Below are positions 17,859 through 27,968 of a stretch of 64,000 nt of DNA, piece after piece; the first letter of the stretch is position 1; the number at the start of each line of letters is the position of its first letter. The notes under the pieces were generated by a model, which saw nothing but the letters and a program-made list of their open reading frames with translations, searched no databases and was not told the DNA's origin. The stretch is from Alphaproteobacteria bacterium (lineage in GTDB: Bacteria > Pseudomonadota > Alphaproteobacteria > Caulobacterales > Aquidulcibacteraceae). The translations under genes were made by a program, and so were the position numbers. The stretch lies in contig JAGWZE010000004.1 of assembly GCA_018969015.1 (NCBI GenBank), forward strand, positions 62,001-126,000, read 5' to 3'.

Positions 17859-18899
17859 TCAACACTGCGGACAATCCGCCCCCGCCACCGTCTCCACCTG
17901 AACCGTCGCGTGCGCGATGCCGAACTCGCGGCGCAGGCGCGTGGACACGCCCGCCAGAAAGTCCTCCCTGACACCGCCGGGCGCGACGAGGTGCGCGGTG
18001 AGCGACGTCGCCGTCGCGCTGTGGCGCCACACGTGAAGATCGTGCACGGCCGCAACACCCGGTTGCGCGGCGAGAAACGCGCGCACCGCCTCCACGTCGA
18101 CCGCCGCGGGCGCGGCGTCCATCGCCAGATCGATCGCCTCGCGCAGCAGCCCCCACGTGCTCGCCACGATCACCGCGACGACGGCGAGCGCCATGGCGGG
18201 ATCGATCCACGTCCAGCCCGTCAGCCAGATCGCGACGCCGGCGAGGATGACGGCAAGCGACACGGCCGCATCCGCCGCCAGATGCAGGAACGCCCCGCGT
18301 GCGTTCACGTCATGCGCCCGGCCCCGCAGGAACAGCAGCGCCGAGCCGCCATTGACCAGCACGCCGACGCCCGCGACCGCCATCACGATGACGCCCGCCG
18401 TCGGCTCCGGCGCCGCGAACCGCTTCACCGCCTCCAGCGCGAGCGCGCCCGACGCAAACATCAGGAGCAGCCCGTTGGCGAGCGCGGCCACCACCGGCGC
18501 CTTGCCGTAGCCGAACGTGCGCCGCGCCGTCGCCGGCCGTGTCGCAAACCACGCCGCCACCCCCGCCATCACGAGGCCCAGCGCGTCGGAGAGATTGTGC
18601 CCGGCGTCGGCGAGCAGGGCGGTCGAATGGGCGAGGACGCCCGCCGTCGCCTCCGCCGCGACGAACGCGAGATTGATCCCCACCGCCCACGCGTAGGCGC
18701 GCGAGCCGACCGGAGGTCCGTGATGATGGCCAAGCTGCCCGTGGTCGTGCCCGTGCCCGTGCCCGTGGCTGTGGCCGTGATGACCGTGCCCGTGGCCGTG
18801 ATCGTCGTGCCCATGGTCATGACCAGAGTGGTCATGTCCGTGGTCATGGCCCGCAGGGGCGTGTCCGGATCGGCCGGCGGGATCGTGCGCAGCGCTCAT
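17859..18899 (-). CDS. Cation diffusion facilitator with His-rich N-terminal tail
   Basis: Inner-membrane H+-coupled exporter of divalent metal (Zn, Co or Ni), 346 aa. The first about 61 residues contain 23 His in HG/HD repeats, a metal-sensing or buffering tail. Six membrane helices follow; the metal site HxxxD appears twice (HNLSD in helix 2, HLAAD in helix 5). A C-terminal ferredoxin-like domain with DLHVW and a final CPQC follows. The layout resembles DmeF/ZitB-type exporters; metal specificity cannot be read from sequence. Confidence 0.9.
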   Translation of the reverse strand: MSAAHDPAGRSGHAPAGHDHGHDHSGHDHGHDDHGHGHGHHGHSHGHGHGHDHGQLGHHHGPPVGSRAYAWAVGINLAFVAAEATAGVLAHSTALLADAGHNLSDALGLVMAGVAAWFATRPATARRTFGYGKAPVVAALANGLLLMFASGALALEAVKRFAAPEPTAGVIVMAVAGVGVLVNGGSALLFLRGRAHDVNARGAFLHLAADAAVSLAVILAGVAIWLTGWTWIDPAMALAVVAVIVASTWGLLREAIDLAMDAAPAAVDVEAVRAFLAAQPGVAAVHDLHVWRHSATATSLTAHLVAPGGVREDFLAGVSTRLRREFGIAHATVQVETVAGADCPQC

Positions 18900-18977
18900 G
18901 TCCCACGAATGGGGAGCGCCGGGGCCGTGCGCAAGCGCCGCTTGAACTTCCGGCCGGACCCCGTATCTCCGGACCCC

Positions 18978-19424
18978 ATGGGCTATTGGTCATCTCTTGG
19001 CGACGAACTGGGCGAGCGCCGCCGGCGCATGCGCCGCACCCTCAAGCCTTGGCGCGCCGGGCTCATCGAGTTTCTGATCCTGGCGGGCTTCACGCTCGGC
19101 CTCGTCGCGCCGCTGATCCACGGCCGGGCGGCGCTGGACTGGCGCCTGGGCCTCGCGCCGCCGGCGCTGTTCCTCCTGGCCTATGGCCTCGTGGACCTCG
19201 CCCGCCAGCGCGCGCTCGCCGCCGGCGGGGAGGAGGAGGCCGTCCGCCGCCGTTTCCGGCCGCCCACCATCGCCGCCGCCGTGATCGGGCCGACGCTCGG
19301 CCTGCTCATCTATTTCGCCCCGATCTGGATGCGCCCGCCGCCCCCGCCGCCGCCGGTCGAACAGAAGAGCGACTTCCTGCCCGCCGACCCGGCCGACGTC
19401 CCGGTGACCGGCATCGTCCGCTGA
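18978..19424 (+). CDS. Small hypothetical membrane protein
   Basis: 148 aa; a basic N-terminus (RRRRMRR) precedes three hydrophobic segments (about 28-48, 54-75 and 95-115), then a Pro-rich stretch (eight P around residue 120) and an acidic tail. No family recognised. No clear Shine-Dalgarno precedes the ATG, so the exact start is less certain. It is divergent from the cation exporter and lies before sdhB. Confidence 0.6.
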   Translation: MGYWSSLGDELGERRRRMRRTLKPWRAGLIEFLILAGFTLGLVAPLIHGRAALDWRLGLAPPALFLLAYGLVDLARQRALAAGGEEEAVRRRFRPPTIAAAVIGPTLGLLIYFAPIWMRPPPPPPPVEQKSDFLPADPADVPVTGIVR

Positions 19425-19522
19425 ACCTAATTTGACGTAACGGCGCCTGCGGCTTTGCAACGCAAGGCATCGTCAACCGACACGCACTACCTCTTGCAGC
19501 CGAGCCCCGAACGTGGCGAAAA

Positions 19523-19571
19523 AGCCCCGCCGTGTCCTGCGGATCGCTGGTGGATCGCAGGGGCGGGGGCT
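19523..19571 (+). promoter_or_regulatory. sdhB: Strong hairpin in the sdhB leader
   Basis: AGCCCC/GGGGCT, then GCC/GGC, a GTGT bulge, then CCTGCG/CGCAGG, around a 14-nt loop: 15 base pairs ending 17 bases before the sdhB ATG. There is no T tract, so it is not an obvious terminator. It could stabilise a processed 5' end or modulate sdhB translation. Confidence 0.5.
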
Positions 19572-19588
19572 GAGGGACGACGATCGCG

Positions 19589-20371
19589 ATGGTCCAGCTG
19601 ACGCTGCCGAAGAATTCCAAGGTCAAGAAGGGCAAGCACCACCCGGCCCCGGCCGGCGCCAAGCGGGTGCGCACCTTCAAGGTCTACCGCTACGATCCCG
19701 AGAGCGGCGAGAACCCGCGCTGGGACTCCTATGACGTCGATCTCGACGCCTGCGGCCCGATGGTTCTCGATGCGCTGATCGCCATCAAGAACACGATGGA
19801 CTCCACCCTGGCCTTCCGGCGCTCGTGCCGGGAAGGGGTGTGCGGCTCCTGCGCCATGAACATCGGCGGGCGCAACACGCTCGCCTGCACCAAGGGCATC
19901 GAGGAAGTGGACGGCGGCGCGCTCGTGGTTTCGCCGCTGCCGAGCATGCCGGTCATCAAGGACCTCGTGCCCGACCTCACGAACTTCTTCGCGCAGTACC
20001 AGTCGGTCGAACCCTATCTGCAGACGGACACGCCCGAGCCGGAGAAGGAATGGGCGCAATCGCCAGAAGAGCGCACCAAGCTCGACGGCCTCTACGAATG
20101 CATCCTGTGCGCCTGCTGCACGACGAGCTGCCCGTCCTATTGGTGGAACGGCGATCGCTATCTCGGCCCCGCGGCGCTTCTGCAGGCCTATCGCTGGATC
20201 GCCGACACGCGCGACGAGCACACCGGTGACCGCCTCGATGCGCTCGAGGATCCGTTCCGTCTCTATCGCTGCCACACGATCCTGAACTGCGCGCAGGTCT
20301 GCCCGAAGGGCCTTAACCCAGCGCAGGCGATCGGCGAGATCAAGAAGCTCCTGGTCGAGCGGCAGGTCTGA
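19589..20371 (+). CDS. sdhB: Succinate dehydrogenase iron-sulfur subunit
   Basis: Electron-transfer subunit of complex II, 260 aa. The [2Fe-2S] ligands are C80, C85, C88 and C100; the [4Fe-4S] and [3Fe-4S] ligands come from C171, C174, C177, C181 and C228, C234, C238. It passes electrons from SdhA FAD to ubiquinone. Complete and normal in length. It is unusual in being detached from sdhCDA by about 5 kb containing seven unrelated genes, some in reverse orientation, so it must have its own promoter; a strong hairpin lies in the leader. Confidence 0.96.
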   Translation: MVQLTLPKNSKVKKGKHHPAPAGAKRVRTFKVYRYDPESGENPRWDSYDVDLDACGPMVLDALIAIKNTMDSTLAFRRSCREGVCGSCAMNIGGRNTLACTKGIEEVDGGALVVSPLPSMPVIKDLVPDLTNFFAQYQSVEPYLQTDTPEPEKEWAQSPEERTKLDGLYECILCACCTTSCPSYWWNGDRYLGPAALLQAYRWIADTRDEHTGDRLDALEDPFRLYRCHTILNCAQVCPKGLNPAQAIGEIKKLLVERQV

Positions 20372-20390
20372 CACGGCGGCGGGGGCAGGG

Positions 20391-20741
20391 ATGGCGCCGC
20401 AGCTCGCGTACGTCCTGCCGCCCGTCCTGCTGGTGTTCTCGAACGTCTTCATGACGTTCGCCTGGTACGGCCATCTGAAGCACCCCACGGCGCCGCTCTG
20501 GGTCGCGGTGATGGCGAGCTGGGGGCTCGCCTTCTTCGAGTACTGGCTTGCCGTGCCCGCCAATCGCATCGGCCACGCCGTCTACAGCGCCGCCCAGCTG
20601 AAGACGATGCAGGAAGCCATCACGCTCGTCGTGTTCGCGATCTTCTCCGCGCTCTGGCTGCGCGAGCCGATGGCGCCGAGCCAGCTGCTCGGCTTCGCGT
20701 TCATCGCCGTCGGCGCGGGGCTGGTGTTTTTCAAGCCGTAG
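20391..20741 (+). CDS. DUF486 family membrane protein (DMT superfamily)
   Basis: 116 aa, four hydrophobic helices, half the size of a standard drug/metabolite transporter. NVFMTFAWYGHLK and FFEYWLAVPANRIGH are hallmarks of DUF486. Function unknown; likely works as a dimer in the inner membrane. It starts 20 bases after sdhB and could share its transcript. Confidence 0.85.
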   Translation: MAPQLAYVLPPVLLVFSNVFMTFAWYGHLKHPTAPLWVAVMASWGLAFFEYWLAVPANRIGHAVYSAAQLKTMQEAITLVVFAIFSALWLREPMAPSQLLGFAFIAVGAGLVFFKP

Positions 20742-20770
20742 GGGCGCGCCGCTACGCCAACGCTGTGGCC

Positions 20771-21415
20771 TCACACCGTCGCCGGTTCGAGCGCCAGCGC
20801 GCGGGCGGCCAGAACGGCTTGAGTCCGGTTGCGGACGTTCAGTTTCCGGAACACCGCCGTCATGTGCGCCTTCACCGTCGCTTCCGAGATCGACATCTCG
20901 TAGGCGATCTGCTTGTTCAGCCGGCCTTCGAGCAGGCCGAGCAGCACCTTGAGCTGCGCCGGCGTGAGCGTGCGGATGCGGCGCGCCATGTCGTCGAGGT
21001 CGGCGTCCGGCTCGATGTCGGCCCAGCCGTCGAGGTCACGGGCGCCGGAGAGCGCGCGCGCGATGACGCTGCTGATGTCGTCGAGCCCCGCGCCCTTGTT
21101 GAGGAAGCCGATCGCGCCGTATTCGCGCGAGCGCGCCGCGGCCTCGGCCGCCTCGGCCGCCGACACCACGACGACGGGCAGGCCCGGCCGCTCAAGATGC
21201 AGCGCGGCGAGGCCGGCGAAGCCCTTCGAGTCCGGCATCATCAGGTCGAGCAGGAGGAGATCGATCTGCGGCTCGGCCCGCACCGCCGCCATCGTCTCGG
21301 CGATCGAGGCGGCCTCGATGATCCGGGCGCCCGGCGCACAGCGCGCGATGGCGATCTTGAGGGCGTCGCGAAACAGAGGGTGGTCGTCCGCGACCAGAAT
21401 GACGTCCTGACCCAT
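20771..21415 (-). CDS. NarL/LuxR-family response regulator
   Basis: 214 aa. Receiver domain with the acidic pair D10/D11, phospho-acceptor D57 in LLLLDLMMPD and the NKGAG lysine. The C-terminal LuxR HTH contains GRLNKQIAYEMSISEATVKAH. No histidine kinase is adjacent. Regulators of this class commonly sit beside acs and control acetate or alcohol use (for example the ErdR/AgmR group), and here it lies just downstream of acs on the same strand, so control of acs is a reasonable inference. Confidence 0.88.
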   Translation of the reverse strand: MGQDVILVADDHPLFRDALKIAIARCAPGARIIEAASIAETMAAVRAEPQIDLLLLDLMMPDSKGFAGLAALHLERPGLPVVVVSAAEAAEAAARSREYGAIGFLNKGAGLDDISSVIARALSGARDLDGWADIEPDADLDDMARRIRTLTPAQLKVLLGLLEGRLNKQIAYEMSISEATVKAHMTAVFRKLNVRNRTQAVLAARALALEPATV

Positions 21416-21567
21416 GGCCAGCCTCCCGCGTTTTCCCGCAGGCTAGGCGGCGGCGGCCCCGGCAACCATGAGCCTCAGCGTCGCAGGGCGATGGTAAACG
21501 CCGCCAAAAGCAGCCATGCGCCGTTCGGCCCGGCCGCTCCTGGCCACGCGCCCGCACCCAGGCGGGC

Positions 21568-21617
21568 GCCCCGCCCGGGCCGGAGGGCGCATCCGTCCTC
21601 CCGGCCCGGGGTGGGGC
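21568..21617 (-). terminator. GC-rich hairpin after acs
   Basis: CCCGGGCCGGAGG (21574-21586) pairs with CCTCCCGGCCCGGG (21597-21610), with further flanking GC pairing. It begins about 13 bases after the acs stop. No U tract, so at most a weak or Rho-assisted terminator, or a processing hairpin before the regulator gene. Confidence 0.35.
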
Positions 21618-21629
21618 GGGCGGCGAGGC

Positions 21630-23582
<1,953 letters not shown>

Positions 23583-23653
23583 GGGGCGCGTCTCCTCGAT
23601 TTTGCCGCGTACCATTCTTCATCGTTCGACGTTCGACAAGCGGCCTTCCCCTA

Positions 23654-23693
23654 GGACTTTGGTCGCGCGCCGAACACCGTTCGCCGAAAGTCC
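23654..23693. promoter_or_regulatory. Inverted repeat between acs and the porin gene
   Basis: GGACTTT (23654-23660) and AAAGTCC (23687-23693) form a 7-bp dyad with a 26-base gap in the 213-bp divergent spacer; a tandem GTTCGAC pair lies 15-30 bases to the left. These are possible operator sites for a shared regulator; no protein can be assigned. Confidence 0.3.
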
Positions 23694-23795
23694 AATGTCC
23701 GATCGACGTTGCTCTAGGCGCCTGCGGCCCTTCGTCTCCCCGATGGTCAGAGCGCGCCGCGCACGGGTCGGCGCCGTTCAAGCAGGGGAGGGCCG

Positions 23796-25253
23796 ATGAA
23801 GGCCGCACAATCCATGAAGGTCGCCTTGTTCGCGGGTGCGGCGGCGATCGTTTGCGCGCCGGGCCCGGTCTGGGCGGCGCCGAAAACCGCGTCCAACGCC
23901 GAGCTCGCCGCCCGCGTGAAAAGCCTCGAGGATGCGCTCGCCGCGCTCCAGGCCGAACTCGCCGCCTCGAAGGCGCAGGCCGCCCAGGCCGCCGCCACCG
24001 CCGCGCCGAAACAGGCCGCGACCGACGCCAGGCTGATCGAGCTCGAGAAGAAGACCGACGCCGTCGTGGCGCAGGCCGCCGCGACCGAGAAGAAGCTGCC
24101 CGGCGACGGCTTCAAGGTCGGCGACGCCACGGTCAAGATCACCGGCTTCGTGAAGGCGGAAGCGCTGATGTCGGACTTCGCCGACGGCGTCGTTCCGGCC
24201 GGCGCGCTGCTGCGCGACTTCTATCTGCCGAGCCAAATCCCGGTCTCGACGGGGAGCGCCGCAAACGCCGATCCGCAGTTCGATGCGCACGCCAAGCAGA
24301 CGCGCCTCGCGCTCACCGTCACGCGCGCGCTCGATGGCCACAAGGCCGGCGCTTATGTCGAAGGCGATTTCCAGACCACGCAATCGGCGGCCACGATCGT
24401 GGCGGGCGGCGGCTCGCAACGCACCACGAACGGCTACACCTTCGCGCTGCGCCGCGCCTACGTCACGTTCGACGATTTCCTCTTCGGCCAGGACTGGACG
24501 ACGTTCCAGAATGTCGGCGTTCTTCCCGAGACCACCGATTTCATCGGGCCGACGGAAGGCTCCGTCTTCGTGCGTCAGGATCAGGCGCGCTGGACGCACG
24601 CGCTCTCCAAGGCCGTGACGCTGCAACTCGCCGTGGAGAATCCCGAGACCGCGACGGCCACGCCGGCCTCCGCGACCCTCACCGAGAACGACCAGGACCG
24701 GGCGCCCGACGTCGTCGCCCGCCTCAACGCGAAAACGAGCCACGGCGAATTCTCGCTCGCGGCGCTCGCACGCGAGCTCAGCATCGACAACGGCGTCGCG
24801 TCCGACACCGCGCGCGGCTGGGGCGTGTCGGCGGCCGGCAAGGTCCCGTTCGGCACAAAGAAGCGCAACGACCTGCGCTTCATGGTTACGACGGGCGAGG
24901 GCGTGGGCCGCTATGTCGGCCTCAATCTCGCGCCCGATGCGCTGGTGATCGGCACAGGCGCCGCCTCGCGTCTCGATCCGGTCGGCGTCACCGCGGGGTT
25001 CGCGGCCGTGCGCTGGTACTGGACGGACAAGACGCGCTCGACGGTGATGTACTCGATGCAGTCGATCGACAATCCGGCCGCCGCGGCCGGCGCCTCGACG
25101 GATCAGGTCTGGAGCGCCGCGGCGAACCTCTTCTATTCGCCGGTGAAGAACCTCGATCTCGGGATCGAAGTCCGCCACGCCGAACGCGAGACGAAGAACG
25201 GCCAATCGGGCGATCTCAACCGCATCCACGTAGTCGCGAAGCAATCGTTCTGA
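23796..25253 (+). CDS. DcaP-like trimeric outer-membrane porin
   Basis: 485 aa. Signal peptide of about 27 residues (ends VWAAP), then an N-terminal periplasmic coiled coil (about 33-100, with Ala/Leu/Glu heptads), then a beta-barrel beginning VKITGFVKAEAL and ending in a terminal Phe, the barrel assembly signal. Relatives take up carboxylates and other small acids. A GGGGAGGG site precedes the ATG. Divergent from acs, which fits acetate or dicarboxylate use, though the substrate is not shown. Confidence 0.87.
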   Translation: MKAAQSMKVALFAGAAAIVCAPGPVWAAPKTASNAELAARVKSLEDALAALQAELAASKAQAAQAAATAAPKQAATDARLIELEKKTDAVVAQAAATEKKLPGDGFKVGDATVKITGFVKAEALMSDFADGVVPAGALLRDFYLPSQIPVSTGSAANADPQFDAHAKQTRLALTVTRALDGHKAGAYVEGDFQTTQSAATIVAGGGSQRTTNGYTFALRRAYVTFDDFLFGQDWTTFQNVGVLPETTDFIGPTEGSVFVRQDQARWTHALSKAVTLQLAVENPETATATPASATLTENDQDRAPDVVARLNAKTSHGEFSLAALARELSIDNGVASDTARGWGVSAAGKVPFGTKKRNDLRFMVTTGEGVGRYVGLNLAPDALVIGTGAASRLDPVGVTAGFAAVRWYWTDKTRSTVMYSMQSIDNPAAAAGASTDQVWSAAANLFYSPVKNLDLGIEVRHAERETKNGQSGDLNRIHVVAKQSF

Positions 25254-25270
25254 CGTCGACCCCTGTCGAC

Positions 25271-25355
25271 GTCATCCTCGACGCCGAAGGCGGCGGGGAT
25301 TCACAGGCGGCCTGTGCGCGCGCCTGGATCCCCGGCCTCGCGGTGCTCGGCGAAG
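25271..25355. repeat. Palindromic repeat family B, copy 2 (decayed)
   Basis: Starts GTCATCCTCGACGCC and has CTGGATCCCCGGCCTCG, but the closing arm CGAGGATGAC has decayed to CTCGGCGAAGG. It lies between the converging porin and RcnB-like genes. Confidence 0.7.
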
Positions 25356-25364
25356 GCTGTGTGC

Positions 25365-25922
25365 TTACCGCCCGCCGAGCAGGATCGCATCCACCACGAG
25401 ACGCGTCGCATCGGCGATCAGCAGCAGGTCGCCGTCGACCGACACGTACGAGTAGCCGTACGGCGCCGGCGGCAGGCGGCGATAAAGCCCCGGCGGCGGC
25501 GGGCCATAGCCGAGGCCCGGCGGCAGCGCGTAGCCGATGTCGTACGGACGGCGCCAATCGCCGCGCCATCCCGAATAGGACCAGCACGGGCGGCCATAAT
25601 AGGTCGTGACGATGCGGGTGTAGCCGTCGCCGAACCAGGAGCCGTAGACGATCCGCTCTTCGCGATAGCGCGGCGGCGGGATGTAGGACGGCGGCGGGTA
25701 GTAGGCGCGCGGACCGCGATACTCTTCGCGCCATTCGCGGCGCTCGCGCCAATCGTCGTCGCGGTCGCCATCGCGATAGCCGTCGCGGTAGCCCTTCTTG
25801 TAGCTCTTGCGCTGCTCCCAGCGCTCTTCGTAGCGCCCATGATCGCGCTCGTGAGCGAAGGCGGGGGCGGCCGCGAGGGTCGCCACCGATGCGGCGAGCG
25901 CGCCGAGAATCAGTTTGCGCAT
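25365..25922 (-). CDS. RcnB-like periplasmic protein
   Basis: 185 aa with a clear signal peptide (cleavage after APAFA, residue 23). The mature N-terminus is His/Arg/Asp/Tyr-rich (HERDHGRYEERW, DGYRDGDRDDDW), then Pro/Tyr-rich, and a C-terminal RcnB domain ends in LVVDAILLGGR. RcnB itself modulates nickel/cobalt efflux in E. coli; most homologues are uncharacterised envelope proteins. The start with GGAG 7 bases upstream was chosen over an ATG 12 bases earlier. Confidence 0.82.
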   Translation of the reverse strand: MRKLILGALAASVATLAAAPAFAHERDHGRYEERWEQRKSYKKGYRDGYRDGDRDDDWRERREWREEYRGPRAYYPPPSYIPPPRYREERIVYGSWFGDGYTRIVTTYYGRPCWSYSGWRGDWRRPYDIGYALPPGLGYGPPPPGLYRRLPPAPYGYSYVSVDGDLLLIADATRLVVDAILLGGR

Positions 25923-26013
25923 GGTCGTCTCCATGCCGCCACAATTGGTCGCGGCGGCTGAACCGGACCTGAACCGCCCATTCAGTCGCGCCCAGTTGTT
26001 CCCGGCCGCGCGC

Positions 26014-27159
26014 TCAGCCCAGCCAGCGGCGCAACCGCTCCAGGCCCTCGATCACCACGTCGGCGCGTTGCGGGTACGCGATGCGCACCCAGCGTCCGCC
26101 GCGCGCGTCGCAGAAATCGACGCCGGGGGACATCGCTACGCCCGCTTCCGCCAGCGCGCGCCGGCAGAACGCAAGGCTGTCATCCCCGCGCGCGCCAATG
26201 TCGACGAAGGCGTAGAAGCCGCCGTCCGGCGGCGCCACGAGCGGCAGGCCAAGCCCCGGCAGTTCGCGCATCAGCACCGCGCGGCTTTCGGCATAGACGG
26301 CGCGCCGCGCCTCGCACTCCTCGTCGGCGAGCAGAGCGCCGAGCGCGGCCGTCTGCGCAACCGCCGGGGCCGCAATGAAGAGGTTCTGCGCCAAGCGCTC
26401 GATCGGCTTCACCAGCGGTTCGGGCGCGACGATCCAGCCGATGCGCCACCCCGTCATGGCCCAGTATTTCGAGAAGCTGGAAATCACGATGGCGCCTTGA
26501 TCCACCAGCGATCGCGCCGGCGCCTCGTAGGTCAGCCCGTGATAGATTTCGTCGGAGATCAGCGGAATGTCGCGGGCGCGGCAGGCGGCGGCGATCTCGA
26601 GCAACGCGGCGTCGGGAATCATCGAGCCCGTCGGATTGCCGGGGCTGGCGATCAGCGCGCCGGCGATCGGTCCGCCGCGTTCGGCCTCGGCAAGGTGCGA
26701 CGCGCGCATCTGCAGGCCGTCCTCGATCCGCGCCGCCACCAGCGCCGGCTCGACGCCGAGCGCCGTCAGGATATGGCGATAGGGCGGGTAGCCGGGCGAG
26801 ACGAGCGCGACACGGTCACCCGGATCGAACAAGGCGAGAAACGCGAGTTGGAACGCGCCCGAGGCGCCCACCGTGATGATGATCCGCTCCGGCGCCACCT
26901 CGACGCCATGCGAACGTCCGTACCAGGCCGCGATCGCGCGGCGCAGCGGCGCGGCGCCGAGCGCATCGGTATAGCCAAGGGTTTCGGCGCGCATCGCCCG
27001 CGCCGCCGCGTCGATCGCCGCCTGCGGCGCGCCAAACGTCGGTTGGCCGACATCGAGCCGCACGATGCTGTCGCCGGCCGCCTGGCGCGCGCCGGCCTCG
27101 CGCGCAATGTCCATGGCGAGGAAGGAGGGGATGCCGCTGCGGCGGGAGAGGCTCGTCAT
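26014..27159 (-). CDS. PLP-dependent class I/II aminotransferase
   Basis: 381 aa, fold type I. NPTG at 175-178, D203 (SDEIYHGL) for the pyridine nitrogen, Schiff-base K231 in SFSKYWAMTGWRIGW, and the C-terminal RIAYP Arg for the substrate carboxylate. The family includes aspartate, aromatic and branched-chain aminotransferases; the substrate cannot be assigned. It lies 40 bases beyond the tetR stop on the same strand and could be read from it. Confidence 0.9.
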   Translation of the reverse strand: MTSLSRRSGIPSFLAMDIAREAGARQAAGDSIVRLDVGQPTFGAPQAAIDAAARAMRAETLGYTDALGAAPLRRAIAAWYGRSHGVEVAPERIIITVGASGAFQLAFLALFDPGDRVALVSPGYPPYRHILTALGVEPALVAARIEDGLQMRASHLAEAERGGPIAGALIASPGNPTGSMIPDAALLEIAAACRARDIPLISDEIYHGLTYEAPARSLVDQGAIVISSFSKYWAMTGWRIGWIVAPEPLVKPIERLAQNLFIAAPAVAQTAALGALLADEECEARRAVYAESRAVLMRELPGLGLPLVAPPDGGFYAFVDIGARGDDSLAFCRRALAEAGVAMSPGVDFCDARGGRWVRIAYPQRADVVIEGLERLRRWLG

Positions 27160-27199
27160 CCGCGCTGCTTAGCGTGCGTCGGCGCCGCGCGCGACCGGC

Positions 27200-27880
27200 T
27201 CAGCGGGGGCGGACGCCGGAAACGAACAGATCCACCGCACGTGTGACATGCGCGCGCCGCTGCGCCTCGTCCATCGTGAAGGCGGGGTCCCATGCGGCGC
27301 GGGCGCGGAAGGTGGAGGCGACGAGGTCCAGAAAGCCCGTCGCGGCGGCGTCGAAGTCCTCGATCGCGACCTCGCCGGCCGCCTGGCGCTCTTCGAGATA
27401 GGACCGCACGATCCCGCGCACCCGGTCCGGGCCGACCGCCTGATACTGGCGCACCACCGCCGGGAACTTCGCGCCCTCGCTGATCACGATCCGATACATC
27501 GCGGTCGCGCCCGGGCTCACGACGCGTTCGAGGAACGTCTCACCAATCGCCTGCAGGCCTTCCCGCAGCGGGCGATGGGAGGCCGCGATCTCGCCGAGCG
27601 GAGCAAGCACCGTCTGGATCGCCTCCTCGACCATGGCGAGGAACAGACCCTCTTTGGAGCCGAACTGGGCATAGAGCGTCGCCAGCGATCCCCCGGCGAT
27701 GCGCACCACGTCGTTCACGCTCGCCGCCACATAGCCCTGCGACAGAAAGACCTCCCGGGCCGCGTCCAGAAAGGCGCGGCGGCGGGCTTCGCCGCGCTTT
27801 GTCTCCGCGCGGCGCGTGTCCGCAGGGCGGGCGTCGCCCTCCGTGGGCGCCAAAGAAAAGGGGGCTGGGTTTTGTGTCAT
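27200..27880 (-). CDS. TetR-family repressor of the adjacent efflux operon
   Basis: 226 aa. A basic leader of about 28 residues precedes an N-terminal HTH (VNDVVRIAGGSLATLYAQFGSKEGLF), then a C-terminal ligand-binding domain of the TetR_C/AefR type. It is divergent from the EmrAB-like operon across an 88-bp spacer with two matching operator-like sites, one of which directly abuts its start region. No Shine-Dalgarno is obvious. Autorepression and repression of the pump genes are inferred from this classic layout. Confidence 0.9.
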   Translation of the reverse strand: MTQNPAPFSLAPTEGDARPADTRRAETKRGEARRRAFLDAAREVFLSQGYVAASVNDVVRIAGGSLATLYAQFGSKEGLFLAMVEEAIQTVLAPLGEIAASHRPLREGLQAIGETFLERVVSPGATAMYRIVISEGAKFPAVVRQYQAVGPDRVRGIVRSYLEERQAAGEVAIEDFDAAATGFLDLVASTFRARAAWDPAFTMDEAQRRAHVTRAVDLFVSGVRPR

Positions 27881-27889
27881 TGACCGGAA

Positions 27890-27928
27890 CGTAACGCTTG
27901 CTACATAACAGTCCGTAACGACCGCTAC
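27890..27928. promoter_or_regulatory. Paired TetR-type operators over the efflux promoter
   Basis: CGTAACGNNNGCTAC occurs at 27890-27904 and 27914-27928, a 24-bp period; each copy is an imperfect dyad. A possible -35 TTGACC (27880-27885) and -10 TACATA (27902-27907) overlap the first copy. Confidence 0.65.
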
Positions 27929-27968
27929 AAGTTTTGCCGGCGACCGCCGGTTCGAAGGAGCAGGCCGC

